Notes: a model not told the origin generated them from the sequence alone. Positions 18,163-27,228 are shown, counted from the first letter of the stretch. The stretch: DNA of 64,000 bases from Bradyrhizobium sp. AZCC 1721 (GCF_036924715.1 NZ_JAZHSB010000001.1:3711001-3775000); one strand, 5' to 3'. Numbers and translations: made by a program.

Positions 18163-18482
18163 TGGAATCTGATCGCATGATGGAGTGGCACGGACGCCAG
18201 GGTGCTTCGCCGAACCTGGCTGACATTCTGGAGCGGGTTCTGGACAAAGGGCTGATCATCGCCGGCGACATCAAGATCAACCTGCTCGACATCGAGCTTC
18301 TAACCATCAAGCTCCGGCTGTTGGTCGCGTCGGTGGACAAGGCCAAGGCGATGGGGATCAACTGGTGGGAGCATGATCCGGCGCTTTCCCAGACGCGGCC
18401 GCGGCAGCTCGCGGCCGAGAACGCGCGGTTGCGCAAGAAGATCAGGGCGCTGGAAACCGCCACTCTGGAGGCACGGCGATGA
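18159..18482 (+). CDS. gvpJ: gas vesicle protein GvpJ (second GvpA-type paralogue)
   Basis: 107 residues with LADILERVLDKGLIIAGDIK, NLLDIELLTIKLRLLVASVDKA and the GvpJ element INWWEHD, then a basic coiled-coil tail (RQLAAENARLRKKIRALE). GvpJ is a minor shell component thought to cap or nucleate the vesicle. It overlaps gvpG upstream and gvpL downstream by four bases each. Confidence 0.88.
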   Translation: MMESDRMMEWHGRQGASPNLADILERVLDKGLIIAGDIKINLLDIELLTIKLRLLVASVDKAKAMGINWWEHDPALSQTRPRQLAAENARLRKKIRALETATLEARR

Positions 18483-19264
18483 GCACGGCGAGCTATACTT
18501 ACGCGGTCGCGCGCCCGTTCAATCCAACCCAGGCGGCCGGTCTCGTCGGCGTCGACGGCGCCGCGATCCATCTGGTCCGCCACCAAGACCTGGTCGCCGT
18601 GGTCAGTCCGCTTGCACCTGCCGACGCCGACGAGACCGCGCTGCGAGCCAGGCTGGAGACGCTGGCCGAGCTAGAGGTGATCGTACGCGCGCACCACAGG
18701 GTCGTGGCGGCGGTTGCCGCGTGCACACCAACGCTGCCGTTCCGCCTCGCGACCGTTCACCGCACCGACGACCGCGTTGCGCAGTTGCTACGCCGGGAGT
18801 ACCGGCGCTTCCGCGAGACGCTGGATCGATTCGCGGGCCGCGTGGAGGTGGGGGTGAAGGTCTACGTGCAGCACGCGGGTGCATCTGCCGGCGCCATGTC
18901 CGTGGCCGAGAAAACCGACGGGTCCGGATCGGCGGGCGCGGGCAGGGACTACCTGCGCAACCGCCGCGAGCAGCGCGATCGGCGCCAGCACGCGTGGCGG
19001 CGCGCAACCACTGCGGCCGAGCAGATGGACGCCGTTCTCGCCGGGCTTGCCGTCGATCGCCGCCAACACCGAACGCAGAGCGCCGAGCTGTCCGCTGCTC
19101 CAGGCGAAAATATATTCAACGCAGCCTACCTGGTGGATGCCGGGCGCGCCGAAGAACTCGCCGCCCGTGTACAGCGGCTGGGCGCCGAAAACCCGCACGT
19201 GACGCTCGAGATCACGGGCCCCTGGCCGCCCTATTCGTTCGCCGACAGCGAGGAGCGCACGTGA
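18479..19264 (+). CDS. gvpL: gas vesicle protein GvpL (GvpL/GvpF family)
   Basis: 261 residues, the second GvpL/F member. It has YTYAVARPF, VRHQDLVAVVSPL, a middle part with PFRLATVHRTDDRV, and the family ending LEITGPWPPYSFAD. GvpL is thought to interact with several other Gvp proteins during nucleation. Between residues 130 and 190 it is rich in Arg and Gly and diverges from relatives. It is coupled to gvpJ and gvpS by four-base overlaps. Confidence 0.88.
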   Translation: MSTASYTYAVARPFNPTQAAGLVGVDGAAIHLVRHQDLVAVVSPLAPADADETALRARLETLAELEVIVRAHHRVVAAVAACTPTLPFRLATVHRTDDRVAQLLRREYRRFRETLDRFAGRVEVGVKVYVQHAGASAGAMSVAEKTDGSGSAGAGRDYLRNRREQRDRRQHAWRRATTAAEQMDAVLAGLAVDRRQHRTQSAELSAAPGENIFNAAYLVDAGRAEELAARVQRLGAENPHVTLEITGPWPPYSFADSEERT

Positions 19265-19458
19265 GCCCCGCCGCGTTCCCGGACCGAGAGGTCGCACTAG
19301 TCGACCTGCTCGACCGGCTCCTGGCGGGTGGCATCGTGCTGGCCGGAGACATCACGCTGGCGATCGCCGACATCGACATGGTGCAGATCTCGCTTCGCGC
19401 TCTGATCACGTCGCTCGGCCGGACCACGCGATCTGGCGCAGCGGAGCGAGACCAGTGA
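19261..19458 (+). CDS. gvpS: gas vesicle protein GvpS/GvpM-type (third GvpA paralogue)
   Basis: 65 residues: VDLLDRLLAGGIVLAGDITL, AIADIDMVQISLRALITS. This is the short GvpA-type paralogue that follows gvpL in the actinobacterial order J-L-S-K. The start is a GTG overlapping the gvpL stop. S versus M naming depends on phylogeny. Confidence 0.82.
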   Translation: MSPAAFPDREVALVDLLDRLLAGGIVLAGDITLAIADIDMVQISLRALITSLGRTTRSGAAERDQ

Positions 19459-19760
19459 GCGCCGGCGTCGCTGGACATGAGCCGGGACCGCGCCAGCGAA
19501 TTTCGATGGCGCCTGACACGGTCGAACGAGATCTGGCCCGCCTGGTGCTCACCGTCGTGGAGTTGCTGCGTCAGCTCGTGGAGCGACAGGCGCTTCGTCG
19601 TGTCGACGAGGGCGGCTTGACCGAAGCGGAGGAGGAGCGCGTCGGCATGACGCTGATGCTTCTAGACAACCGCATATCGCGCCTGCGGGAGCACTTCGGG
19701 CTCGCCGCCGAGGACCTGAATATCGACCTGGGACCTCTCGGTCCGCTGCTTCCGCGTTGA
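19455..19760 (+). CDS. gvpK: gas vesicle protein GvpK
   Basis: 101 residues with VERDLARLVLTVVELLRQLV, ERQALRRVDEGGLTEAEEER and LNIDLGPLGPLL, all GvpK signatures. GvpK is an assembly protein required in several systems. It starts at a GTG overlapping gvpS and ends the operon. No gvpN (AAA+ ATPase) or gvpO follows. Confidence 0.92.
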   Translation: MSAGVAGHEPGPRQRISMAPDTVERDLARLVLTVVELLRQLVERQALRRVDEGGLTEAEEERVGMTLMLLDNRISRLREHFGLAAEDLNIDLGPLGPLLPR

Positions 19761-20195
19761 GTTCCCTCGGTCTAACGTCGAGCACATTCTGGCTGCGAAA
19801 TTCCTAGACCTGAAATTCCTAGACCTGAAGTGCACAGGGCGCCGTAAATCCAGGCAGACTCAAATAGAGCACGAATGACTCGGATCGAACCCGAAACGAC
19901 GAGGCGCGAGTGCCGGATACACCCTAAATTCGCATAAGGTATATTATGGAATATCACATCTACAATTAGATCAGATATTTAGGCGAATATGCTGGCAAAT
20001 CTAGTCAGCTCTGGCGCCGAAGCTGCTCGTCTTTGTCGGCCATGACAGTCCTGATCTGCTGCGTCCCGGCCATTCCTATTGCCGACACTTGCTGACGCTG
20101 CAATAAGCGCGCGAGCGCGGTGATCGCTGATGATGCCGTGGACCGCAGGTCCGTGTCGCGGACCTCAAGAACAATAACTCTCAAGGGAGACTGGA
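19761..20195. other. AT-richer spacer between gvpK and the TRAP operon
   Basis: About 435 bases without a supported gene, and the right junction of the gas vesicle insert. Near 19,797-19,830 the element ATTCCTAGACCTGAA occurs twice in tandem. The last part should hold the TRAP operon promoter. Confidence 0.4.
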
Positions 20196-21215
20196 ATGAG
20201 CTTTTCACGACGCACGCTTCTCAAGGCATCCGCTGCGTCAGCGGTTTTGGGCGGCATCGGCGCACCGTTGGTGGCGCGGGCCCAGAGCGCGGAATTCACC
20301 TACAAGTACGCCAATAATCTTCCGGACGGCCATCCCATGAACGCCCGCGCCAAGGAAATGGCCGCGGCGATCAAGGCCGAGACCAACGGCCGGTTCGATC
20401 TGCAGATTTTTCCGAATAACCAGCTCGGTTCCGATACGGACATGCTGAGCCAGATCAGGTCTGGCGGCGTCGAGTTTTTCACGCTCTCGGGGCTCATTTT
20501 GGCGACGCTGGTGCCGCCGGCGTCCATCAGCGGCATCGGTTTTGCGTTCCCGGATTACGACACGGTCTGGAAGGCCATGGACGGCGGCCTGGGTGCCTAT
20601 ATCCGCGGCGAGATCACCAAGGCGAACCTCGTGGTGATGGACAAGATCTGGGACAACGGCTTCCGCCAGACCACATCCTCGACCAAGCCGATCAACGGCC
20701 CGGAGGATCTCAAGGGCTTCAAGATCCGGGTGCCGGTGTCGCCGCTCTGGACCTCAATGTTCAAGGCGTTCGATGCAGCGCCCGCCTCGATCAATTTCAG
20801 CGAGGTTTACTCGGCGCTACAGACCAAGATCGTCGAGGGCCAGGAAAACCCGCTGGCGATCATCTCGACTGCCAAACTATACGAAGTGCAGAAGTTCTGT
20901 TCGCTGACGAATCATATGTGGGACGGCTTCTGGTTCCTGGCGAACCGCCGCGCCTGGGAAAAGCTGCCTGAGGATGTCAGGACGATTGTCGCCAAGAATA
21001 TCAACGCGGCGGCCATCAAGGAGCGCGAGGACGTCGCCAAGCTGAACGCCGGGCTGCAGCAGGAACTGGCCGGCAAGGGCCTGACCTTCAACCAGCCCAA
21101 CGTGACGCCGTTCCGCGACAAGCTGCGCTCGGCCGGCTTCTACGCGGAATGGAAAGGTAAATACGGCGAGCAAGCTTGGGAGCTGCTCGAGAAATCCGTG
21201 GGCAAGCTGTCCTAA
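20196..21215 (+). CDS. TRAP transporter substrate-binding protein, DctP type
   Basis: 339 residues, exported. The twin-arginine signal SRRTLLKASAASAV ends near ARAQS. The mature part matches DctP proteins: YANNLPDGHPMN, FPNNQLGSDTDMLSQIRSGG, and FKIRVPVSPLW with the Arg that usually binds the substrate carboxylate. It captures an organic acid in the periplasm for the membrane subunit encoded 19 bases downstream. AAGGGAGACTGGA precedes the ATG. Confidence 0.93.
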   Translation: MSFSRRTLLKASAASAVLGGIGAPLVARAQSAEFTYKYANNLPDGHPMNARAKEMAAAIKAETNGRFDLQIFPNNQLGSDTDMLSQIRSGGVEFFTLSGLILATLVPPASISGIGFAFPDYDTVWKAMDGGLGAYIRGEITKANLVVMDKIWDNGFRQTTSSTKPINGPEDLKGFKIRVPVSPLWTSMFKAFDAAPASINFSEVYSALQTKIVEGQENPLAIISTAKLYEVQKFCSLTNHMWDGFWFLANRRAWEKLPEDVRTIVAKNINAAAIKEREDVAKLNAGLQQELAGKGLTFNQPNVTPFRDKLRSAGFYAEWKGKYGEQAWELLEKSVGKLS

Positions 21216-21234
21216 GCGCATGTGAGGGGCCGTC

Positions 21235-23133
21235 GTGGCTCATGCCGAACTGAGTGAAGTGGTTGGCGGTGAGGTGGCTCAGCCCCCTCGCCGCCGTTCG
21301 TTGCTGGCGTCGATCGAGCACGCCCTTGGAATGCTGGTCGAGCTTCCCGCAGCGCTGCTGGTCGTCGCCGAAATCGTCATCCTGTTTGCCGGCGTAGTGG
21401 CGCGCTACGCGCTGCACCGGCCGCTGGTCTGGTCTGACGAACTGGCCTCAATCCTGTTCCTGTGGCTCGCCATGCTCGGCGCCGCCGTCGCATTCCGACG
21501 CGCCGAGCATATGCGGATGACGGCGGTCGTCGCCAACGCGAAGCCTGCGATGCGCGCCTATCTCGATCTGGTGGCGACAGCAGCCGCCCTGGCGTTCCTC
21601 ATCCTGATCGCCTGGCCGGCTTATGAATACGCCTACGAGGAAAGCTACATCACCACGCCGGCCCTGCAGATCCTCAATAGTTGGCGTGCCGCGGCGCTGC
21701 CGGTCGGCATTGCCCTGATGGCGCTGTTTGCTTTCCTGCGTCTGGCCCGCGTCGGCAACATTCGCACGGTGCTGGGCGCGATCCTGTCGGTCGCACTTGT
21801 CATCGCGATATTCTGGCTGCTCAGGGGCTCGCTCAAACCGCTCGGCAACCTCAATCTGATCATCTTCTTTGTCGGCGTGGCCGGCTTCTGCGTGTTTGCC
21901 GGCGTACCGATTGCGTTCGGCTTTGGCTTGGCGACCTACGGTTATCTGGCACTGACCACGGGCACGCCGCTGATGGTGCTGGTCGGGCGCATGGACGAGG
22001 GCATGAGCCACCTCATCCTCTTGTCGGTGCCGCTGTTCGTGTTCCTGGGCCTGCTGATCGAAATGACCGGCATGGCGCGCGCCATGGTGGCGTTCCTCGC
22101 AAGCTTGCTCGGCCATGTCCGCGGCGGGTTACATTACGTGCTGGTCGGCGCGATGTATCTGGTATCGGGTATCTCGGGCTCCAAGGCCGCTGACATGGCC
22201 GCCGTGGCGCCGGTGCTGTTTCCCGAGATGAAGGCGCGCGGCGCCAAGCCGGGCGATCTGGTCGCCCTCCTCTCCGCCACGGGCGCGCAGACTGAAACCA
22301 TTCCGCCGAGCCTCGTGCTGATCACCATCGGCTCGGTCACCGGCGTCTCCATCGCGGCGCTGTTCACCGGCGGCCTGTTGCCGGGCCTCGTGCTGGCGAT
22401 CACGCTGTCGGCGCTGGTGTGGTGGCGTTACCGGAACGAGGATCTGCGCCACGTCACGCGGGCGAGCGCCGCCGAGATCGCCCGCGCGTTTGCCATCGCC
22501 CTGCCGGCGATCGCGCTGCCCTTCGTGATCCGCTACGCCGTGGTCGAAGGCATCGCGACCGCAACCGAGGTTTCCACCATCGGCATCGTTTATGCCTTTG
22601 TCGTCGGCTACCTGATTTACGGTCTCTTGATCTACCGCAATTTCGACTGGCGGCGGATCGTGCCAATGTTGGTCGAGACCGCGTGCCTGTCGGGCGCGAT
22701 CTTGCTGATCATCGGCTGCGCCACCGGCATGGCCTGGGGCCTCACGCAGTCCGGCTTTTCGCGGACGCTGGCGGCCGCCATGACCGGCCTGCCCGGTGGC
22801 TCGGCGACGTTCATCGCCGTCTCGATCGTGGCCTTTGTGATCCTGGGCAGCGTGCTCGAGGGGATTCCTGCGATCGTGCTGTTCGGGCCGTTATTGTTTC
22901 CGATCGCCCGTGCGGTCGGCGTCCACGAGGTCCATTACGCGATGATCGTTATTCTCGCGATGGGTATCGGGCTATTCGCGCCGCCCTTCGGAGTGGGCTA
23001 TTATGCGGCCTGCGCCATCGGTCGCGTCGATCCAGCCGAGGGTATCCGGCCTATCTGGGGTTACCTGCTGGCGCTGATGGTCGGCCTGATTATCGTGGCG
23101 ATCTTCCCGTGGATTTCCATCGGGTTCCTGTAA
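21235..23133 (+). CDS. TRAP transporter fused small and large membrane subunits (DctQ-DctM)
   Basis: 632 residues. The first 165 are the four-helix DctQ unit (RPLVWSDELASILFLWLAML is characteristic). From about 200 to the end it is the DctM transport unit, with many helices and motifs such as GMARAMVAFLASLLGHVRGG and SATGAQTETIPPS. Fused QM proteins are common. It uses sodium-coupled uptake for carboxylates. The start is a GTG at 21235. Confidence 0.93.
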   Translation: MAHAELSEVVGGEVAQPPRRRSLLASIEHALGMLVELPAALLVVAEIVILFAGVVARYALHRPLVWSDELASILFLWLAMLGAAVAFRRAEHMRMTAVVANAKPAMRAYLDLVATAAALAFLILIAWPAYEYAYEESYITTPALQILNSWRAAALPVGIALMALFAFLRLARVGNIRTVLGAILSVALVIAIFWLLRGSLKPLGNLNLIIFFVGVAGFCVFAGVPIAFGFGLATYGYLALTTGTPLMVLVGRMDEGMSHLILLSVPLFVFLGLLIEMTGMARAMVAFLASLLGHVRGGLHYVLVGAMYLVSGISGSKAADMAAVAPVLFPEMKARGAKPGDLVALLSATGAQTETIPPSLVLITIGSVTGVSIAALFTGGLLPGLVLAITLSALVWWRYRNEDLRHVTRASAAEIARAFAIALPAIALPFVIRYAVVEGIATATEVSTIGIVYAFVVGYLIYGLLIYRNFDWRRIVPMLVETACLSGAILLIIGCATGMAWGLTQSGFSRTLAAAMTGLPGGSATFIAVSIVAFVILGSVLEGIPAIVLFGPLLFPIARAVGVHEVHYAMIVILAMGIGLFAPPFGVGYYAACAIGRVDPAEGIRPIWGYLLALMVGLIIVAIFPWISIGFL

Positions 23134-23163
23134 GGTCAAATTTTTGTAGATGGGACACAGCCA

Positions 23164-24813
23164 ATGAGCGCAGCCCAGAACCAGTATTCGATCGGATTAG
23201 ACAAGACTCCCGCGAATTACGTGCCGCTGACGCCGCTGAGTTTTCTTGCCCGCAGCGCCGCCGTCTATCCCGATCACATCAGCACGGTGTATGAAGGCCG
23301 CAGTTTTACCTGGGTCGAGACTCATGAACGCTGCCGGCGCTTTGCGTCGTGGCTCGCCGGGCGCGATATTGGCATCGGCGACACCGTCGCGGCGATGTTG
23401 CCCAACGTTCCCGCGATGAACGAGGTGCATTTCGCCGTGCCGATGGCGGGTGCGGTGCTGAACGCACTGAACATCCGGCTCGACGCGCCCTCGATTGCCT
23501 TCCAGCTCGACCATGGCGGCGCGAAAATCATCCTGGTCGATCCCGAATTTGCCGGCGTGATTACGGAAGCGCTGACGCTGATGAACGGGCCAAAGCCCTT
23601 CGTCGTCGATGTCGATGATGTGGCGTTTGCAGGCGGCAAGCGGATTGGTGAGATCGAGTACGAGGCGGCGGTCGCGGCGGGCGATCCTGGCTTCGTCGCA
23701 CGGCTTCCGGGCGATGAATGGGACGCGATTGCGCTCAGCTATACCTCGGGCACGACGGGCAACCCGAAAGGTGTCGTTACTCATCACCGCGGCGCTTATC
23801 TCAATGCTGTCAGCAATATTCTGGCCGGCAATCTCGGCCAGCATCCCGTGTATCTCTGGACGCTGCCGATGTTTCATTGCAACGGCTGGTGCTTCCCGTG
23901 GACGGTCGCGGCCGCCGCCGGCACCAATGTCTGCCTGCGTAAGGTCGATCCGGCAAAAATCTTCGAGTTGATCGCCAAGCACGGCGTCACCCACATGTGC
24001 GGTGCACCGATCGTCTACAACACGCTGATCAACGCGCCCGGTGCGCCCAAGGGTGACAAGGCTCGCCGCGTGGTCGGGTTGATCGCGGGTGCCGCACCTC
24101 CGGTCGCCGTGCTCGAGGGCGCCGAAAGTATCGGCATCAAGCTGACGCACGTTTATGGCCTGACCGAAGTCTACGGCCCCGCCTCCGTCTGTGCCGAGCA
24201 GCCGGGCTGGGACGAACTGCCGGCCGACCAACGCGCGCAGCTCAAGCGCCGGCAGGGCGTGCCCTACCCGCTGGAGGAAGCCGTCACCGTGCTCGACCCG
24301 CAAACCATGCAGGAGGTCCCGCGCGATGGCGAAACCATCGGCGAGGTGATGTTCCGCGGCAATATCGTGATGAAGGGCTATCTCAAGAACGAGAAGGCGA
24401 CGCAGGAAGCCTTCGCCGGTGGCTGGTTTCACACTGGCGATCTCGGCGTGCTTGACGAGCATGGCTACGTTATCATCAAGGACCGCTCCAAGGACATCAT
24501 CATCTCCGGCGGCGAGAATATTTCCTCCGTCGAGGTCGAGGACGTCCTCTACAAGCACCCGGCCGTGCTGTTCGCCGCCGTCGTCGCAAAACCCGACCCC
24601 AAATGGGGCGAAGTGCCCTGTGCCTTTGTCGAGCTGAAGGATGGCGCCAAGGCCACGGAGGCCGAGATCATCGCCTTCTGCCGCAGCCATATGTCTGGCT
24701 TCAAGACGCCCAAGGCCGTCGTGTTTGGCGTCATCCCGAAGACATCCACCGGCAAGATCCAGAAATTTATGCTGCGCAATCAGGTGGACTCGGCGAAGGC
24801 GATTTCGGCGTAA
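23164..24813 (+). CDS. AMP-dependent acyl-CoA synthetase
   Basis: 549 residues of the ANL superfamily. The P-loop is YTSGTTGNPKGVVTHHRG. The adenylation motif is HVYGLTEVYGP, and GWFHTGDLGVLDEHGY plus the catalytic Lys in PKTSTGKIQKF are intact. It resembles the medium-chain and methylmercaptopropionyl-CoA (DmdB-like) group. It starts 31 bases after the TRAP membrane gene, so the imported acid is probably converted to its CoA ester here. The substrate is not shown. Confidence 0.9.
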   Translation: MSAAQNQYSIGLDKTPANYVPLTPLSFLARSAAVYPDHISTVYEGRSFTWVETHERCRRFASWLAGRDIGIGDTVAAMLPNVPAMNEVHFAVPMAGAVLNALNIRLDAPSIAFQLDHGGAKIILVDPEFAGVITEALTLMNGPKPFVVDVDDVAFAGGKRIGEIEYEAAVAAGDPGFVARLPGDEWDAIALSYTSGTTGNPKGVVTHHRGAYLNAVSNILAGNLGQHPVYLWTLPMFHCNGWCFPWTVAAAAGTNVCLRKVDPAKIFELIAKHGVTHMCGAPIVYNTLINAPGAPKGDKARRVVGLIAGAAPPVAVLEGAESIGIKLTHVYGLTEVYGPASVCAEQPGWDELPADQRAQLKRRQGVPYPLEEAVTVLDPQTMQEVPRDGETIGEVMFRGNIVMKGYLKNEKATQEAFAGGWFHTGDLGVLDEHGYVIIKDRSKDIIISGGENISSVEVEDVLYKHPAVLFAAVVAKPDPKWGEVPCAFVELKDGAKATEAEIIAFCRSHMSGFKTPKAVVFGVIPKTSTGKIQKFMLRNQVDSAKAISA

Positions 24814-24825
24814 TCCGCTCGCCGC

Positions 24826-24916
24826 CGTCATTGCGAGCGTAGCGAAGCAATCCATATCGCCGATGGCGCAAGAGGAGAGATGGATTGCTTCGTCGCTTGC
24901 GCTCCTCGCAATGACG
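24826..24916. repeat. palindromic intergenic repeat element
   Basis: A long imperfect inverted repeat. The left arm CGTCATTGCGAGCGTAGCGA and its continuation to 24854 pair with the right arm, 24880-24916, which ends CTCGCAATGACG. I know this sequence as a dispersed palindromic repeat of Bradyrhizobium-like genomes. It sits between convergent genes and may also end transcription. Confidence 0.85.
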
Positions 24917-24943
24917 ACCTGACAGACTTTGCCTCTGCAGTCG

Positions 24944-25576
24944 CTACGCGTGTTCCCTCCTGATCGGCGGGTAATATTGCGGCGCCTCAGTGCGCTCGTA
25001 CATCCCGTAGTCGCGCATGACCTCGAAAACGCGGAAATACTCGGTTGTCGGATCGGCAAACAGCCTGGTGCCGAATTCGATACCGGCTTGATCGTTTGGT
25101 AGATCGATCAGGTGCGCGAAGCGCCCGTCACGATAGACGCTTGCGAAAGCGTCACGGCGCCATCCGGTCTCTGCCGGAAGCGTGGCGTTCTTCGATTCAG
25201 CCACCAGCACATAAGTCGGCTTGCGCCTTGCGGGATCGTTGTAAGGCGTGCGCCGCTCGGGCTGCCAGATCGGCTGGCCGGGCTTTGCTTCGTGGATCAC
25301 CTGGGCGACCCGGATGCGATAGTCCGAAAAGACCTTCTCGCGGCCGATCGTCTGGACATCGTGATGGTGAGCATGGGCTCGCCACGCCGTCAGGGTCCCC
25401 TCGTCCTGCCATATCTGATACGACAGCAGCAGGTTCTCTCGCGTCAAACTCCTGAAGCGATCGATGAAGAGACAGCCGCCCATCGCTTCAAGCTCGGGCT
25501 TCAGCGAGGCCGCAAGATCGAGATATTGATCGCGGTGCCCGGGCCTTGTCTGGACTTCAAAGAACAGACCAATCAT
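24944..25576 (-). CDS. antibiotic biosynthesis monooxygenase-domain (dimeric alpha-beta barrel) protein
   Basis: 210 residues. The N-terminal 100 are an ABM-type domain: MIGLFFEVQTRPGHRDQYLD, then LLSYQIWQDEGTLTAWRAHA and HHHDVQTIGR. The second half (FASVYRDGRFAHLIDL, ADPTTEYFRVFEVMRDYGMY) may be a repeat of the same fold. These proteins oxidise small aromatics or are simply small-molecule binders; no cofactor site is evident. GGAGGG sits six bases before the ATG at 25576. Confidence 0.75.
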   Translation of the reverse strand: MIGLFFEVQTRPGHRDQYLDLAASLKPELEAMGGCLFIDRFRSLTRENLLLSYQIWQDEGTLTAWRAHAHHHDVQTIGREKVFSDYRIRVAQVIHEAKPGQPIWQPERRTPYNDPARRKPTYVLVAESKNATLPAETGWRRDAFASVYRDGRFAHLIDLPNDQAGIEFGTRLFADPTTEYFRVFEVMRDYGMYERTEAPQYYPPIRREHA

Positions 25577-25619
25577 CGACGTCCCTCCGCTTCCGGCGCG
25601 CAGACTTGCCGCGGCAGAC

Positions 25620-26426
25620 TCAGCCTGCGCTGTTCAACATCAGCCGCAAGCCATCATAGGCCGGGATCACGCCCGGCGGCAGGCTCTGGCGCAATACCTC
25701 GTAGTCGAGGTCGGAATGCATGTTGGTGATGACAGCCTGCTTTGGTTTGAAGCGCTCGATCCAGGACAGCGCGTCGTTGACGCTGAAATGGCTGGGATGC
25801 CCGGCATAGCGCAGCCCGTCGACGATCCAGAGATCGAGGTTTCGCAACGCAGGCCAGCTCTCCTCGGGAATGTCGTGGAGATCGGGCGTGTAGGCGGCGT
25901 TGCCGATGCGGAAGCCGAGCGCGGGAATTCTGCCGTGGTGAACCAGGAAAGCGGAAAGCTTCACCGGCCCGCCCTTCCCTTCGGTCTCATGACTCTCGCC
26001 GGCCTCGATCGCGTGGCGCGTCAGGATCGGCGGATATTCGCTCCCCTCCGGCGAGATGAAGCAATAGGAGAACCGCGCCATGATGTCTTTGGCGGTCGAC
26101 TGGTTGAAGTAGACGGGAATGCGGCGGCGCTGGTGCAGCACGACCGATCGGAGGTCGTCTATGCCGTGGGTCTGGTCGGCGTGTTCATGGGTCAGGAACA
26201 CCGCGTCGATGTGATCGACCTCCGCATCGATCAACTGCTCGCGCAGATCGGGCGAGGTGTCGATCACGATCCGCGTGGTGCCGTGGGCACCCGTCCGCTC
26301 GACCAGCAGCGAGCAACGGCGGCGACGGTTCTTGGGATTGTTGGGATCGCAGGCGCCCCAGCCGAGTGCTGGCCGCGGTACACCGGCGGAAGAACCACAG
26401 CCGAGGATCGTCAGCGTCAGCGTCAT
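25620..26426 (-). CDS. metallo-beta-lactamase-fold hydrolase, PhnP-like
   Basis: 268 residues. It starts TLTILGCGSSAGVPRP, with the metal motif in FLTHEHADQTHG and a later His in VDGLRYAGHPSHFS. The layout matches the PhnP-like phosphodiesterase group often found next to tatD in rhizobia. The ATG at 26426 overlaps the tatD stop by four bases. The natural substrate is unknown; cyclic phosphodiesters are the group's usual targets. Confidence 0.88.
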   Translation of the reverse strand: MTLTLTILGCGSSAGVPRPALGWGACDPNNPKNRRRRCSLLVERTGAHGTTRIVIDTSPDLREQLIDAEVDHIDAVFLTHEHADQTHGIDDLRSVVLHQRRRIPVYFNQSTAKDIMARFSYCFISPEGSEYPPILTRHAIEAGESHETEGKGGPVKLSAFLVHHGRIPALGFRIGNAAYTPDLHDIPEESWPALRNLDLWIVDGLRYAGHPSHFSVNDALSWIERFKPKQAVITNMHSDLDYEVLRQSLPPGVIPAYDGLRLMLNSAG

Positions 26427-27214
26427 GCCGCAACCTTCGGCACCGGCACTTTGGAGAATAGGCGGAAGAAGTTTTCGGTCGTCTGCCGCGAAATCTCTTC
26501 CAGCGAGACGCCGCGCGTTTCCGCCAGCACTTTGGCGACTTCGACCACGTAAGACGGCTCGTTGCGCTTGCCGCGAAACTTGCCGGGCGCCAGATAGGGC
26601 GAGTCGGTTTCGACCATGATGCGGTCGGCCGGAAGTTCGGCCGCGAGCTCGCGCAAGGCTTCCGATTTCTTGAACGTCAAAATGCCCGTGAACGAGATCG
26701 ACAGGCCCAACGCAATTGCCTTCATCGCCAGTTCGCGCCCGCCGGTGTAGCAATGGAGGACGGCTTTAAAAGGTCCCTTTGCCACTTCGTCTTCGAGAAT
26801 GCGGCCGCAATCCTCGTCGGCTTCGCGGGTGTGAACGACCAGCGGCAGGCCCGTGGCGCGCGCGGCCGCGATATGTGCGCGAAAGCCGCGCTCCTGCGCC
26901 TCTCGCGAACCGTGCTGGTAGAAGTAATCCAGCCCCGCCTCACCGAGCGCCACGATCTTCGGATGCCTCGTCAGCTCGATCAGCTCACTGGCCGGAATGC
27001 CGTCTTCCTCATCGGCTTGATGCGGATGGGTGCCGACCGAGCAATAGACGTTGGGGAACCGCTCGGCGATCGCGAGCAGTCCGCCGAGTCGCTTCACCCG
27101 GGTCGAAATCGTGACGATACGACCGATCCCGGCGGCCTCGGCGCGCGCGACGATGGCGTCGAGATCCTCGGCAAAATCCGGGAAGTCGAGATGGCAGTGG
27201 CTATCGACGAGCAT
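26423..27214 (-). CDS. TatD family metal-dependent deoxyribonuclease
   Basis: About 263 residues of the amidohydrolase-like TatD family. Signatures are LVDSHCHLDFPDF, CSVGTHPHQADEE, GEAGLDYFY, VVHTREADED, HCYTGG and VETDSPYLAPGKFRGKRNEP. The ATG at 27214 is preferred to an in-frame TTG at 27232. It lies 14 bases after metG on the same strand, in the conserved tmk-holB-metG-tatD-MBL block. Confidence 0.94.
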   Translation of the reverse strand: MLVDSHCHLDFPDFAEDLDAIVARAEAAGIGRIVTISTRVKRLGGLLAIAERFPNVYCSVGTHPHQADEEDGIPASELIELTRHPKIVALGEAGLDYFYQHGSREAQERGFRAHIAAARATGLPLVVHTREADEDCGRILEDEVAKGPFKAVLHCYTGGRELAMKAIALGLSISFTGILTFKKSEALRELAAELPADRIMVETDSPYLAPGKFRGKRNEPSYVVEVAKVLAETRGVSLEEISRQTTENFFRLFSKVPVPKVAA

Positions 27215-27228
27215 GGCTTGCAAACGGC

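Noticed and set aside
19772..19957. A 61-codon minus-strand frame with a small internal repeat
   Set aside because: The repeat comes from a DNA tandem element; no ribosome site or family.
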